Shown here piece by piece: positions 55,135 to 64,000 of a stretch of 64,000 bases of DNA (position 1 is its first letter; each line of letters starts with the position of its first letter). Both the position numbers and the translations under genes were made by a program. The DNA comes from CAZOHG01 sp964579725 (lineage in GTDB: Bacteria; Zhuqueibacterota; JdFR-76; BMS3Abin05), in NCBI GenBank assembly GCA_964579725.1, contig CAZOHG010000012.1, positions 9,245 to 73,244 on the forward strand, in the 5' to 3' direction. The notes under the pieces were generated by a model. It ran no database searches, was not told where the DNA came from, and worked only from the letters and a program-made list of their open reading frames with translations.

Positions 55135-56211
55135 ATGACACCCCTTCCCACACGAAAGGACGTCATTCGACGTTTTAAAAAGGCTGGAGGACAAGTTGCG
55201 GCCGTCCTTCCTTTTCGCTACCCGAGGGAATTGCTGCGTGCTTTCCGCGTGCTTCCCGTGGAGGTGTGGGGCCCGCCCACTGCCGACGTTTCGCTGGGAG
55301 GCAGCCATTTGCAATCCTACACCTGCGCTATTGTTCGAAACGCAACGTCCTTTCTTTTAAGCGGGGGATTGGATGAAACGGATGTGATTTTGGTTCCCCA
55401 TACGTGCGATTCTCTTCAAGGAATGGGGTCGGTTCTGTTGGATTTTGTCAAGCCCCTGCAAAAAGTGTTGACTCTTTACCTCCCGCGCGGCACACGTCCG
55501 GCCGATCTGGATTTTTTGATTGCTGAATTAAAACGCCTCTACGCCGAACTGGCTCGTTGGAGCAGCCGTCAGCCCTCTGAGCACGATCTACTTCAGGCCG
55601 TTCGACGGGAGGAAGAAGCGGACGCGGCTTTGGCCAATCTCTACGCCGATCGATGGAAATTGCCGCTTTCGGATCTGGACTTTTACCAAATCGTCCGTTC
55701 CCGGGAATTTTTACCTGCAGAAGAATTTTGCCGCCTGGCGGAAAATCTCCCCCGAAGAAATGAGGAGAAACCCCACGGAATTCCCATTCTAATTTCCGGA
55801 ATTGTCCCGGAGCCGATGTCACTTTTCACCGAAATTCAGGAAATGGGTGCCTACATCGCGGCCGACGATTTGGCTTGCGGCACCCGACGCCTCTACCAAA
55901 AGGGTACTTCCGAGGAACCTTTTACTCGAATGGCCCAACGCCTTTTTTCGGCGGCACCCGATCCCACCCGCGGCTCGCCAATTGACACACGGATTGCTTA
56001 CTTAAAAGATCTTTTGGCCCGGTCCGGCGCACGAGGCATTTTGATTTACGATCCCAAATTTTGTGAACCCGAATTATTCGACAGTCCAACTATTCGAAAA
56101 AAAATGGACGCCGAAGGGATTCCGGTTACCTACGTGGAATTTGAGATGGGAGAACCCCTTTCTCAGCAAACGCTCACGCGCATCGAAGCTTTTGTCGAAA
56201 TGCTTGGGTAA
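55135..56211 (+). CDS. 2-hydroxyacyl-CoA dehydratase (HgdB/BcrC-like) family protein
   Basis: The 358-residue protein shows the family's spaced cysteines: SYTCAIVRNA, LVPHTCDSLQG, DDLACGTRRLY and YDPKFCEPEL, with GIPILISGIVPEP before the last domain. Members bind a 4Fe-4S cluster and act in radical reductions of 2-hydroxyacyl-CoA or benzoyl-CoA after activation by an ATP-driven protein. No second subunit or activator is nearby, so this may be a lone relative of unknown use. It begins 48 bp after the unknown secreted protein gene and has only a weak ribosome-binding site. Confidence 0.8.
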   Translation: MTPLPTRKDVIRRFKKAGGQVAAVLPFRYPRELLRAFRVLPVEVWGPPTADVSLGGSHLQSYTCAIVRNATSFLLSGGLDETDVILVPHTCDSLQGMGSVLLDFVKPLQKVLTLYLPRGTRPADLDFLIAELKRLYAELARWSSRQPSEHDLLQAVRREEEADAALANLYADRWKLPLSDLDFYQIVRSREFLPAEEFCRLAENLPRRNEEKPHGIPILISGIVPEPMSLFTEIQEMGAYIAADDLACGTRRLYQKGTSEEPFTRMAQRLFSAAPDPTRGSPIDTRIAYLKDLLARSGARGILIYDPKFCEPELFDSPTIRKKMDAEGIPVTYVEFEMGEPLSQQTLTRIEAFVEMLG

Positions 56212-57094
56212 AACCCACTCATTTTTCTGTCACATTCTCTCTGCACCCAAAAATATTTGCGCACCCACATTTTTGTTCTATTGATTGAACAGCCGGCACA
56301 CGCCGAAAATTCGTTTGAAAATTGAACAATCCAGTTCCTTTTCGGAAGGAAAAACAATTAGCTCACAACACTTCCCCCGTGTCCGAAGGACAGGGGGCGG
56401 AATGCTCCACCCACCCGAGTGAATAGCGCGCCTCCCGTTTACCAATAGACGAACAGGCTCGTAGTCAAGGTCCCCACAGGACGCGGGGTTGAAAAGATTG
56501 GTGGTTAAAACCAAAAACCTGAGCCCAAACGGGGCAAAATACAATAGCCCAGGGCAACACCCTGGGGAAAAAGGGAATTCTTAGCCTAAAAATCAATCCT
56601 GGAGAGAAAGATGAAAAATTTGAGGATTGTGTTGGCGTTGTTTTAAAATTCAATCGAGCAAACCAAGAAAAACATCCTCTGTGGTCGCCCTGCAAAGGGG
56701 GACAGTTGGATTTTCCCGCTCTGCCTCCCGTATTCTTCGGATGTGGACTGGACGTGAATCCATTAGTTCACTGCCAGACAGGCACAATTTTAAAGCAATC
56801 CTTTCGCAAACAAAGCTCACTCCTACAAATTGGCGGACAAAAATTTGGTGGATTATTTTTATGGGAGGCGCCTGAACGCACCAACAAATATTCCCCCGGC
56901 ATGTTAAAGATTATTGAGCAGTTTCAATCGACCTGCGAGACGCTTAAATCCCAAAAAGGGAAATCAACGTCCCACCTCATTTTTTGAATTTTCCCTTGAT
57001 TTTCTGTCTTTTCCGCTGTACATTATTGACTAAGATATTTCAGAGTGGAATTGTCCGAAATTAACTTTTAGGCTTTAATTGAGGAGACCCAAAG
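56212..57094. repeat. Intergenic region with a copy of a hairpin-rich repeat element
   Basis: This 883-bp gap holds no convincing gene. The core at 56523-56567 has CCCAGGG-CAACA-CCCTGGG and an adjoining GCCC-AAAC-GGGGC-type stem; similar parts occur at 56380-56455 (GTCCGAAGGAC, CGTTTACC) and 56670-56710 (AACATC, CAAAGGGGGA). A diverged copy of the same set is at 63464-63775. The promoter of sufC occupies the last 100 bases. Confidence 0.6.
56996..57024 (+). promoter_or_regulatory. Sigma-70-like promoter of sufCBD
   Basis: TTGATT (56996-57001), a 17-base spacer and TACATT (57019-57024) stand 70 bases before the sufC ATG. No IscR- or SufR-like site is obvious. Confidence 0.5.
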
Positions 57095-57829
57095 ATGGCG
57101 CTGGAGGTTCGGGAGCTAAGTAGTCGCGTGGTAGAAGGCAAAAAGGAAATCCTTGAAAATATTTCCTTTACGCTTCATTCAGGAGAACTTTTAGTGGTTA
57201 TGGGCCCCAACGGAAGCGGCAAAACCTCTCTGGCACTTACCCTCATCGGGTCGGAACGCTATCAAATTACGAACGGCACCATTCAATTAGACGGAGCAAA
57301 TCTTGAGGATGTTCCAACGGAAGAGCGCGCTCGAAAAGGCCTGTTTTTGGCCTTTCAAGCACCTCCCGAAATTCGTTCCGTCACCTTTCAAAATCTCCTG
57401 AACGACGCCCTTAAAATCCGCGGAATTGACGAGCCTCGCCGCGTTATCGGCCCTGTTTTTGAGCGCGTGGGACTCTCCCAAGATTTCCTGAAGCGGGAGG
57501 TGTATGTGGGCTTTTCGGGCGGCGAGCGTAAGCGCGGCGAAATGGCACAGCTTTTGTTATTCAATCCTCGGTACGCCATTTTGGACGAACCCGACACGGG
57601 CGTAGACGTGGATTCCATGAAACTCATTGCCAGCGCAATTCGTGAGGCGCTGGAAAAAGGCGTTGGGATTCTGCTCATTACCCATTACGCGCGCATTTTG
57701 AATCTTCTGCCCGCCAATTATTCTGTCAAAATCCTGAAAAATGGAGCTTTTGTAGCTTCCGGCGGACCGGAGCTGGCCGCCCAAATTGAGTCCGACGGCT
57801 TTCAGATTGTGAAGGAATCGGAACGATGA
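57095..57829 (+). CDS. sufC: Fe-S cluster assembly ATPase SufC
   Basis: The 244-residue ABC-type ATPase has Walker A GPNGSGKT (37-44), Q-loop Q88, the signature SGGER (141-145), Walker B AILDEPD (161-167) and the switch His (H197). The Suf-specific THYARILNLL stretch follows. SufC powers cluster building on the SufB-SufC-SufD scaffold in the cytoplasm. GGAGA precedes the ATG. It overlaps sufB by four bases (ATGA). No sufS, sufU or sufE gene is in the window. Confidence 0.95.
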   Translation: MALEVRELSSRVVEGKKEILENISFTLHSGELLVVMGPNGSGKTSLALTLIGSERYQITNGTIQLDGANLEDVPTEERARKGLFLAFQAPPEIRSVTFQNLLNDALKIRGIDEPRRVIGPVFERVGLSQDFLKREVYVGFSGGERKRGEMAQLLLFNPRYAILDEPDTGVDVDSMKLIASAIREALEKGVGILLITHYARILNLLPANYSVKILKNGAFVASGGPELAAQIESDGFQIVKESER

Positions 57830-59124
57830 GTTTGGCCGCTAAAATTTCGCGGGAGAACGGCGAACCGATGTGGGTAACGGACATTCGCTTGCGAGCAGAA
57901 TCGCTGATTGAAAAGGCGCCCTACCCTTCAAAAGCCTTTTTTGTGGATCTAAAGGAATTTTTACCCCACAGTGAGCCCAAAATTGCCATTCCGAAAATTA
58001 AGGACCTGGCTGATCTTCCAGGCAATATTCGCGACATGTTAAAAACACTCGGTATTCCGGAGCGCGAATGGAAACGTGTCCTGGGCATGGTTCAGGTGGA
58101 CGAACAGAGCACGGGCACGGATTACCTGGACGTCTTTCGCAAACAGGGCGCAATCGTTATGAAAATGAGCGAGGCTTTGCAACAATTTGACTGGCTTCGC
58201 GAGTACGCTTTTCAACTCATGCCGGTGGAAACCAACCAGATCGCCGCTTTCCACACTGCCTATTGGAACGGCGGAGCCTTCATTCACGTTCGAGAAGGTG
58301 CGAAGGTGGTCACCCCGATCCATACCTATTTTCTAATTACGGAGAACCAAATTGCTCAGGCTGATCACACCGTTCTAATTGCCGAGCCGGGTTCGGAAAC
58401 CACATTTGTGGAAGGATGCACGGCTCCACCTCTTCTCCAGTTTGCCGGCCATTTTGGGGGAACGGAAATTTATGTGAAAAAGGGAGCAAAAGTAACGGAC
58501 GTGGTTTTGCAAAATTGGCCGGGATACGTACACACGCGTCCCATTACACGAGCCGTTTTGGAGGAAGGGGCAGAAATCCATCTTCTCACGGTGCTGTTGG
58601 GAACCGGTGCGTCCACTGGAAGGGATGAAGAAATTGTCATTCGTGGCAAAGGCGGGAAGGCCGTGGTGGAAAGCATTGGGTTTGTGAAAAACCGGGAACG
58701 CATTACCGACGATATTCGCATTCTTTTGGACGCACCGGAAACGTCAGGACTCATTAACACAAAAAGCGTTGCCCGAGACAACGCCCTCAGTGTGTCGTAC
58801 ACGGACATTCGCGCCACGGAGAGGGCGCACCACTCGCGCGGGCACATTGAATGTGCCGGGTTGTTGCTCACGCCGGGTGGGATTCACGAGACCTGGCCAA
58901 CCCTGGCCACAGAGGTGGACGACGTCCATCTGGACCACGAAGCCTTTGTCGGGCGGATTTCCGAGGAGATTTTACTCTACCTGAAGTCACGCGGCTTAAG
59001 CGAGGAAGACGCAGTCAGCATGATTGTACGTGGCTACATTCAACCTATTTTGAAACACGTGCCTCTTGAATATGCTCTGGAAATTCGGAAGATTGCGGAC
59101 CTTGTGGCGAAAGGAGAAAGTTAA
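57826..59124 (+). CDS. sufB: Fe-S cluster scaffold protein SufB
   Basis: The 432-residue protein is SufB by its core: VEGCTAPP with C198, the beta-helix repeats from residue 210 to 330, SRGHIECAGLL with C343 (the position of the conserved cluster-forming Cys of E. coli SufB), and DHEAFVGRISEEILLYLKSRG near the end. It is shorter than the usual 470-495 aa, mostly at the N-terminus. It builds the nascent cluster with SufC and SufD. The sufD start overlaps its stop by one base (TAATG), so all three genes are coupled. Confidence 0.93.
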   Translation: MSLAAKISRENGEPMWVTDIRLRAESLIEKAPYPSKAFFVDLKEFLPHSEPKIAIPKIKDLADLPGNIRDMLKTLGIPEREWKRVLGMVQVDEQSTGTDYLDVFRKQGAIVMKMSEALQQFDWLREYAFQLMPVETNQIAAFHTAYWNGGAFIHVREGAKVVTPIHTYFLITENQIAQADHTVLIAEPGSETTFVEGCTAPPLLQFAGHFGGTEIYVKKGAKVTDVVLQNWPGYVHTRPITRAVLEEGAEIHLLTVLLGTGASTGRDEEIVIRGKGGKAVVESIGFVKNRERITDDIRILLDAPETSGLINTKSVARDNALSVSYTDIRATERAHHSRGHIECAGLLLTPGGIHETWPTLATEVDDVHLDHEAFVGRISEEILLYLKSRGLSEEDAVSMIVRGYIQPILKHVPLEYALEIRKIADLVAKGES

Positions 59125-60383
59125 TGGAAACCGGATTGGAAAAGGCGCGCTCGCTGTTGGGAAGTCGGCATTTGCAGCGCCCACAAGTCATTCCGCCTTT
59201 GGAACATCCTTTGGAATTCCCGTTTCCGATTCCTGAAGAGGTCCAAAACATCCGCCGCGTTGCCGATCTACCCGAAAATCTGAAAAAACTTCTGACCGAA
59301 TTGAATGTGGCGCCTCAAGTTTGGGGATTTGCGACGGGCCTGGCCAAAAAGGGGCCATTGCCGCCGTTCGAAAGCAGCCGCAGGAGCTATTTTCAAAAAT
59401 TGGGTCTGGAAATCTACCCGATGAAAGAAGCGCTGGTACGTCAAGAAAGAGCCAGCGCGTTGGCTTTTTCGCTTTGGCCGGACAATCCGTTGGCAAATTT
59501 CCAGCGAAACCATTGGGAAAGCGGGGCCTTTGTCCGATTTTCCGGCGGTGTGAAATTACCCGACCAATCGGTTTGCACCTATTGTCTGATTGAAAAGGCC
59601 ATTACGCCGGTCACGCATTCGGTTGTGATTTTTGAAAAGGATTCGGAAGGAACTGTGGTGCTGGGCAGCACTTCGCCCAAAGTGGTTCGAGCACCGTATT
59701 ACTTGCCGGGGGTAGAGATTTTTTTAAGAGAAAATGCCCGCGGAACCGTCGTCTTGTTGCACAGCTTTCCGCCCTACCTGGAATCGAGACCGATCGTCAG
59801 GGCACGGGTAGCGGCCAACGCCCATCTGGAGTTGTTGGTGGTGACACTTTTCCCCGGAAAAACCCTCGGCCGGGACATCGAAGTTGTGGTGGACGGACGG
59901 GAAGGAAAAGCTGTTGTGGAAATGAGCAGTTGCTCCAAAGATCAGAATTTTTCAGCCAATGACGTTCGGATTGTTTTGGACGCCCCGAAAACTCGAGCTG
60001 AAATCAAAACCCGGGGACTCTCAACGGAGCAAGGCCGACAAGTTTCCGTGGTCAGTATTGAAACCACCGAACAGGCTGTCAAAAGTGAGGGGCATCTGGA
60101 AGCCATGGGACTGCTGCAATCGAGGGAGGCCTCTTACGAAGTCATTCCAGGACTGATTTCCCGTGTGGACGATGTGTTTTTGGACCACGAAGCTTTTATC
60201 GGCAAAATTTTGGAAGAAGTGGTTTTTTACCTGAAAACGCGCGGTTTCTCCGAGCAGGAAGCCATGTTCCTGTTAATCCGCAGCCATCTGGAACCGATTG
60301 TCCGCTATTTGCCCGAACCGCTTCGGTGGGAAGTGCTCAAAATCGCCGAGATGGTGGTGAATGGCCGTGGCCGGGAATGGTAA
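59124..60383 (+). CDS. sufD: SufD-like Fe-S assembly protein
   Basis: The 419-residue protein is a paralogue of the SufB gene product just upstream: the beta-helix and the C-terminal DHEAFIGKILEEVVFYLKTRGFSEQEA are shared, but the two SufB cysteines are gone (LGSTSPKV in place of EGCTAP, HLEAMGLL in place of HIECAGLL). That is the SufD pattern. SufD pairs with SufB and SufC in the scaffold. The near-equal length and strong likeness to SufB suggest a recent or slow-diverging duplication. AAGGAG precedes the ATG. Confidence 0.9.
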   Translation: METGLEKARSLLGSRHLQRPQVIPPLEHPLEFPFPIPEEVQNIRRVADLPENLKKLLTELNVAPQVWGFATGLAKKGPLPPFESSRRSYFQKLGLEIYPMKEALVRQERASALAFSLWPDNPLANFQRNHWESGAFVRFSGGVKLPDQSVCTYCLIEKAITPVTHSVVIFEKDSEGTVVLGSTSPKVVRAPYYLPGVEIFLRENARGTVVLLHSFPPYLESRPIVRARVAANAHLELLVVTLFPGKTLGRDIEVVVDGREGKAVVEMSSCSKDQNFSANDVRIVLDAPKTRAEIKTRGLSTEQGRQVSVVSIETTEQAVKSEGHLEAMGLLQSREASYEVIPGLISRVDDVFLDHEAFIGKILEEVVFYLKTRGFSEQEAMFLLIRSHLEPIVRYLPEPLRWEVLKIAEMVVNGRGREW

Positions 60384-60399
60384 AAAAACCTAAAAAATT

Positions 60400-60425
60400 G
60401 GGAACCTCAAAATCCGGTTCCTCTT
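60400..60425 (+). terminator. Weak terminator-like hairpin after sufCBD
   Basis: GGAACC (60401-60406) pairs with GGTTCC (60416-60421), followed by TCTTT. The stem is only six pairs. The rest of the 260-bp convergent gap (60384-60643) shows nothing else. Confidence 0.4.
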
Positions 60426-60643
60426 TGGTGCGCAAGAGAAATGAAGCGACTTTTTGACCGGTGCGATTTCGTGGTGCCGGAGAAATTCCCACAACCTGAC
60501 CGGCGAATCCCAAACAAGAAACCCTTTTTGCACAACCGATGTTTCTCTGCCCCTTTGCGTTTTTACCGCCGTTTTTTCCAAAAGAGCCCGGCGGCCAAAA
60601 GATGAAAGGCCAACCCCGCTCCTTTAAAGAAATTTCAAACGCC

Positions 60644-63217
60644 TTATTTCAGCAGCAAAAGCTTTTTCGTAGCCCTAAATTTGCCGGCCTGAATGTGGTA
60701 GAAATAGACTCCGCTGGCCAAACCGGAAGCGTTCCACCGAACCGTGTGGCGCCCGGCAGGCAGTTCCTTCTCGAAAACCTGCGCAATTTCTTCGCCCCGA
60801 ATATTGAAAACGGCGATGGACACCCGAGATTTCCGGGGAATTTCAAACACAAAGGTGGTGGCCGGATTAAACGGATTGGGGTAATTGGCCCAAAGTTTGA
60901 ACCGAGCGGGTCGCTGGGGCTGTGGTTCGGATACTGCTGTGTAAAGCACTCCCGGCAATTCGCGCCCGGGAGGAAAGGCCTTTCCGTCGGCGTCGGTCAA
61001 AAAAACGTGAGCCCAATCGGGCCGTGCCGGTAAAATACCCTGCTCCACCGAATCCGCCCATTCCTGATCGGTGAAGCGCTTGAAACGGCGCGTAATGGTC
61101 TGGTAGAAAGAAAAAACCGGCCCCACAAAGGCTGTGGGGTTGCGGTTCGGATTGGCCGCAGGCGTTAGAAAAATACCGAGATTTACCTTGCCGACGCCCA
61201 CGTGTAGAACACGCCCCACGGGAGAACCGTTTGCATCGGAGGGTTGCGTGTGAACATCGGCAATCACAAAATTCTTCAATGCCGCATCTTCCGGATTGAA
61301 AAACAAATCGGCGTACCAACCGGAGTAGGGTGGCGCCCCGCTTACCATTGATTCGAATAGCATTTTCTTAAGGAAAATCGTTTCGGCCTTTGTAAAGATT
61401 TTTCCTTGCAATTCCTTTTGGGACAAAATGGCCAGCGTGTCTGCGATTTCCCCGAGACGTTGGAAATAGGCAACAAAACGGCTGGCTTCCTCAAAAGCCT
61501 CGTTCTCAAATCCGGCAAAAAAGGTGTGTCCCTTTTGAGCAAAAAGGGCAATTTGACGGTAAAAGGCCGGGTAGGGCTCAACAAAGCTCCGGGGGAAAGA
61601 ACAGCCCGTATACGACGTGTAGGATTGCTTGGCGTAGAGAAGATTGTCGTGGCGCAGTTCTGCCCAGGAGGCCAACTGTGTGTTCAGTTTTTCCTGGTGC
61701 CAGGCCGTTGTTTTCATAAAAAATGGGCCATTGTCCGAGTTCGAAAGACTCGCCGGGTTGAGCTGCCGCAGGCATTCCAGCCAGGTGCTGTAAAGCGATT
61801 GTTGCCAGAAAGTCGCGTCCCAACTTTCAATCAAATAGCGCAGTGCGGCGGCCTGAGCCGCGTAGTGGTAGGTCTGGAGATCATTTTTGAGAAGAGGAAG
61901 AGCGTCGTCGTTCCCGAGGACAAAAAGGACATCCAAAGGGTCCGGCATGGGACGCCAGATTTTTTCGCCGTGGTACACAATCCGATCGTAGACCAAATTG
62001 CCCAGGATGTAGGAATCCACCACAAAGCGTTGCCCTAAAAGTCGGAAAGAGACGGGAAGCGAATCCGGCTGTGCAGCGTAGGGATTGGCCATCAAAATAT
62101 TCCCCAAAATTTTTTGTTGAGCAAAGCCGGCAATGCGCAGCGTTTTTTGGAGCGAATCGTAGACGGCCGCGTTTAAGAGGTCGGTTGCTTCGGTAATGCC
62201 GACGGCGGAAAGGAGATGATCCCATTCGTCGGGCGTCAAATTGTCGGATTCCCCCACAAGAAAGCGTAGAAGGTGATCCATTGTCGTTAGATTTTTTTGT
62301 TGTCCGCTTTGTTTGAGCAATTCATTGAGCAGAAAGGCATCCAAATTCATTCGGCGGATTTCCGATGGGGTCCAGTCCGGTTCCCACGGATTAGAGGCGG
62401 GAGGGGTCAGTAAGAATCCGATTCTGCCCATCCACATCATCGCTTTGAAATAGTTTTTCAAAGAAATGAAATTTCCCATGTAAAAAAAGCGAGAAGCGTA
62501 GTGGCCGCGGACTTTGAATTGGCTAAAATCGAAATTTTGCAGGCGGTCGGAAAACAACCTAAGCGCCGTGTACTGCTCCTTTTGAATAGCCGTCCACACC
62601 TCTTTGACTTTAGCAGGAAGTGCCAAATGGGGCGTTGCCGGACTGCCCTGAACGAGCGATTGGAGAATGGTCACGTACAGATCGACATCAGCCAGCGCCG
62701 TGTCCAGTGTGGCTTTGCCTTGGTAGCGAGCGGCAAGTTGGGGGAAAACTGCAAAAAGGCTGTCGGCCAAGACCTGGAGTTTGGGCCGGAGAAAAGCGAT
62801 CTCAAGTTCGATAAGAATGGCGTCGTACGAGCGGTGGACCGCCTGAAGAATGGCATCGGTGCTGACGAACACGGGCAAGTCGTTTGCGTACACAGCGTGG
62901 AAAGCCTGCCCGAAAGACTCGTAGGAAAGACGCTCGGTGACCACAAAATGGTGGCGCCGCAAAAGGGCCTTTTCGTCAGAAGACAGCCCAAACTTTTTTT
63001 GGACTGAATCGAGGTAAGCAAATCGGGAAAGATTGGTGTCGACAGTTGTGGCGGAAAAATAAGGGGCCTTTGGTGAATGTGCCGCCAAAAGTTGATCGTA
63101 TTCCAGATTTTGATTTTGTTGCAAAAATTGACGGTACTGCTGAAGGCTAAACGTGGATTGTGCCCGAACCGGAAACGAAAGAAAAAACAAGAGCAGAAAA
63201 TAGATTAGAGATTTCAT
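60644..63217 (-). CDS. Secreted DUF3160 protein with T9SS-type sorting tail
   Basis: The 857-residue protein has a signal peptide (about the first 19 residues, ending VRAQ). The body carries the DUF3160 landmarks, such as PVFVSTDAILQAVHRSYD (about residues 114-131) and a mostly helical chain of unknown function. The last 85 residues (NYPNPFNPATTFVFEIP ... SGVYFYHIQAGKF ... KKLLLLK) are a type A sorting domain, so secretion by a type IX system is expected. The ATG at 63217 has AAGGAGA six bases upstream; the longer frame to 63268 has no site. It stands alone on its strand. Confidence 0.88.
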   Translation of the reverse strand: MKSLIYFLLLFFLSFPVRAQSTFSLQQYRQFLQQNQNLEYDQLLAAHSPKAPYFSATTVDTNLSRFAYLDSVQKKFGLSSDEKALLRRHHFVVTERLSYESFGQAFHAVYANDLPVFVSTDAILQAVHRSYDAILIELEIAFLRPKLQVLADSLFAVFPQLAARYQGKATLDTALADVDLYVTILQSLVQGSPATPHLALPAKVKEVWTAIQKEQYTALRLFSDRLQNFDFSQFKVRGHYASRFFYMGNFISLKNYFKAMMWMGRIGFLLTPPASNPWEPDWTPSEIRRMNLDAFLLNELLKQSGQQKNLTTMDHLLRFLVGESDNLTPDEWDHLLSAVGITEATDLLNAAVYDSLQKTLRIAGFAQQKILGNILMANPYAAQPDSLPVSFRLLGQRFVVDSYILGNLVYDRIVYHGEKIWRPMPDPLDVLFVLGNDDALPLLKNDLQTYHYAAQAAALRYLIESWDATFWQQSLYSTWLECLRQLNPASLSNSDNGPFFMKTTAWHQEKLNTQLASWAELRHDNLLYAKQSYTSYTGCSFPRSFVEPYPAFYRQIALFAQKGHTFFAGFENEAFEEASRFVAYFQRLGEIADTLAILSQKELQGKIFTKAETIFLKKMLFESMVSGAPPYSGWYADLFFNPEDAALKNFVIADVHTQPSDANGSPVGRVLHVGVGKVNLGIFLTPAANPNRNPTAFVGPVFSFYQTITRRFKRFTDQEWADSVEQGILPARPDWAHVFLTDADGKAFPPGRELPGVLYTAVSEPQPQRPARFKLWANYPNPFNPATTFVFEIPRKSRVSIAVFNIRGEEIAQVFEKELPAGRHTVRWNASGLASGVYFYHIQAGKFRATKKLLLLK

Positions 63218-64000
63218 GGCTGTCTCCTTATTTTTAAGGATACGTCGCCCTAAAAATTCCCCCACCAACGAGTGCGTGAGCTATTTTGTCAAGTGGCCTC
63301 TCGGGAACACGCGATGTTTGGGAAAAAATAGCTTGCGATTAACCAATCGCGAGTAGAACTCGCTTTTGCAAAGGCTGCGAATTTTGTGCTAAAAAAATTA
63401 CTCCTGAAAAAGACCGTAAAAAATGGCCATTTAAATTGGATTTGGAATCCGCGATTAAATCTTTCGCCCCAACGGGGCGAAATAGAGCTGCCCATGGTAA
63501 CGCCCTGGGAAATGACTCAATTTTCTAAACCAAAAGCAAACCCAGAGAAACATCTCCCGTGCCCCCTTCAAAGGGGGATTAGTTGATCATTCAATTGGAT
63601 TTTAAATTCTCGTTTTTTCTAAGAGCAAATCAAAACGCCGTTTCAGCAACCCTCAAAAGCCCCCCAGGCGGGATTGGGGGGATGTCTGGATAGGTGCATC
63701 TTCTAACCTGCGTCCCAAGGACCCGGGCTGAATGCGAGTCCGCCCGTTCACCGCTGGACAAAAACACTTTCAAAGGAATCTTTTCGCGGGCTTCTTTTCC
63801 GCAAATTGGAAAGGCAATCAAATTTTTCACCTCGAGAGCGCAAAACAAATAGACCTGCGGCAGCCCCTTTGCAAAAAAGGCAATCACCCCCAACTTGCCG
63901 GAAGATTCAAGAACACTCTCAATGGAATAGTTCAAATGCGAAATCGGAGAAAAGCCGAAAGTTCAGACCTTCAATCTTAAAGGATAGAAGGCCGTTTCCC
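63218..64000. repeat. Intergenic end region with a second copy of the repeat element
   Basis: No convincing gene is seen in these 783 bases. The core at 63464-63509 has TCGCCCC-AAC-GGGGCGA and CCCATGG-TAACG-CCCTGGG; a tail with CATCTCCCGTG and CAAAGGGGGATTAG is at 63550-63582, and a GTCCCAAGGAC/CCCGTTCACC piece at 63711-63755. These match parts of the 56.2-57.1 kb gap in a diverged form. Confidence 0.55.

Noticed and set aside
1..64000. tRNA, rRNA, CRISPR arrays, insertion sequences, prophage
   Set aside because: Looked through all gaps on both strands; no cloverleaf, regular spaced repeats, transposase or phage-like genes were seen.

Overview
The window is a 64 kb piece of a bacterial genome of roughly balanced base composition, with a double-membrane (Gram-negative type) envelope: it holds lipoproteins with lipoboxes, predicted outer-membrane proteins, an ExbB/ExbD-type motor and periplasmic multihaem cytochromes. 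Two large secreted proteins (an S8 protease and a DUF3160 protein) end in the NPxNP-type, FlgD-like tail used as a type IX secretion sorting signal. With the AglRQS/Glt-like cluster and the cytochromes this suggests an uncultured member of the FCB group (Calditrichota, KSB1, Zixibacteria or similar). That placement is inference; there is no rRNA or tRNA here to test it. A 100-N scaffold gap flanked by identical 55-bp ends shows this is a draft, probably metagenomic, assembly.

Layout. 1-5.7 kb: the end of a GH2-like glycosidase gene, a DapA-like aldolase with an epimerase-like partner, and an FG-GAP repeat lipoprotein with an attenuator-like leader. 5.8-15.6 kb: Tex, a methyltransferase, two tandem 650-aa DUF3857/transglutaminase-like proteins (one without its catalytic residues), an M24 peptidase, and a SatD/DUF3307-like pair separated by three evenly spaced palindromes. 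15.7-25.2 kb: a rubredoxin-like protein, a heptahaem lipoprotein cytochrome, AmmeMemoRadiSam proteins A and B, a flavin reductase, RlmB, a xylose-isomerase-like protein, an SDR and an FAH-family enzyme.

25.4-34.1 kb: one tight eight-gene operon for an outer-membrane protein, two TPR proteins, a small periplasmic protein, a TolQ-like channel, two TolR-like proteins and an FHA-TM-TonB protein. It resembles the myxobacterial Agl-Glt gliding or Nfs machinery and is the most notable system in the window. 34.2-46.7 kb: a deoxynucleoside kinase, P5C dehydrogenase, an octahaem cytochrome interrupted by one in-frame TGA (candidate selenocysteine), a Ca2+/H+ exchanger, an ECF S component, a PTS IIA protein, a patatin (across the gap), an S8 protease, a cyclophilin lipoprotein, PyrE and PyrF.

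46.7-60.4 kb: transcription switches to the plus strand. A dicarboxylate symporter, an NhaC antiporter, an M14 carboxypeptidase and a sodium:solute symporter look like a peptide and amino-acid scavenging group driven by sodium or protons. Then come a secreted protein of unknown function, an HgdB-like protein and sufCBD. 60.6-63.2 kb is the DUF3160 protein on the minus strand. Two intergenic stretches (56.2-57.1 kb and 63.2-64.0 kb) carry diverged copies of one hairpin-rich repeat family. I see no tRNA, rRNA, CRISPR array, insertion sequence or prophage.
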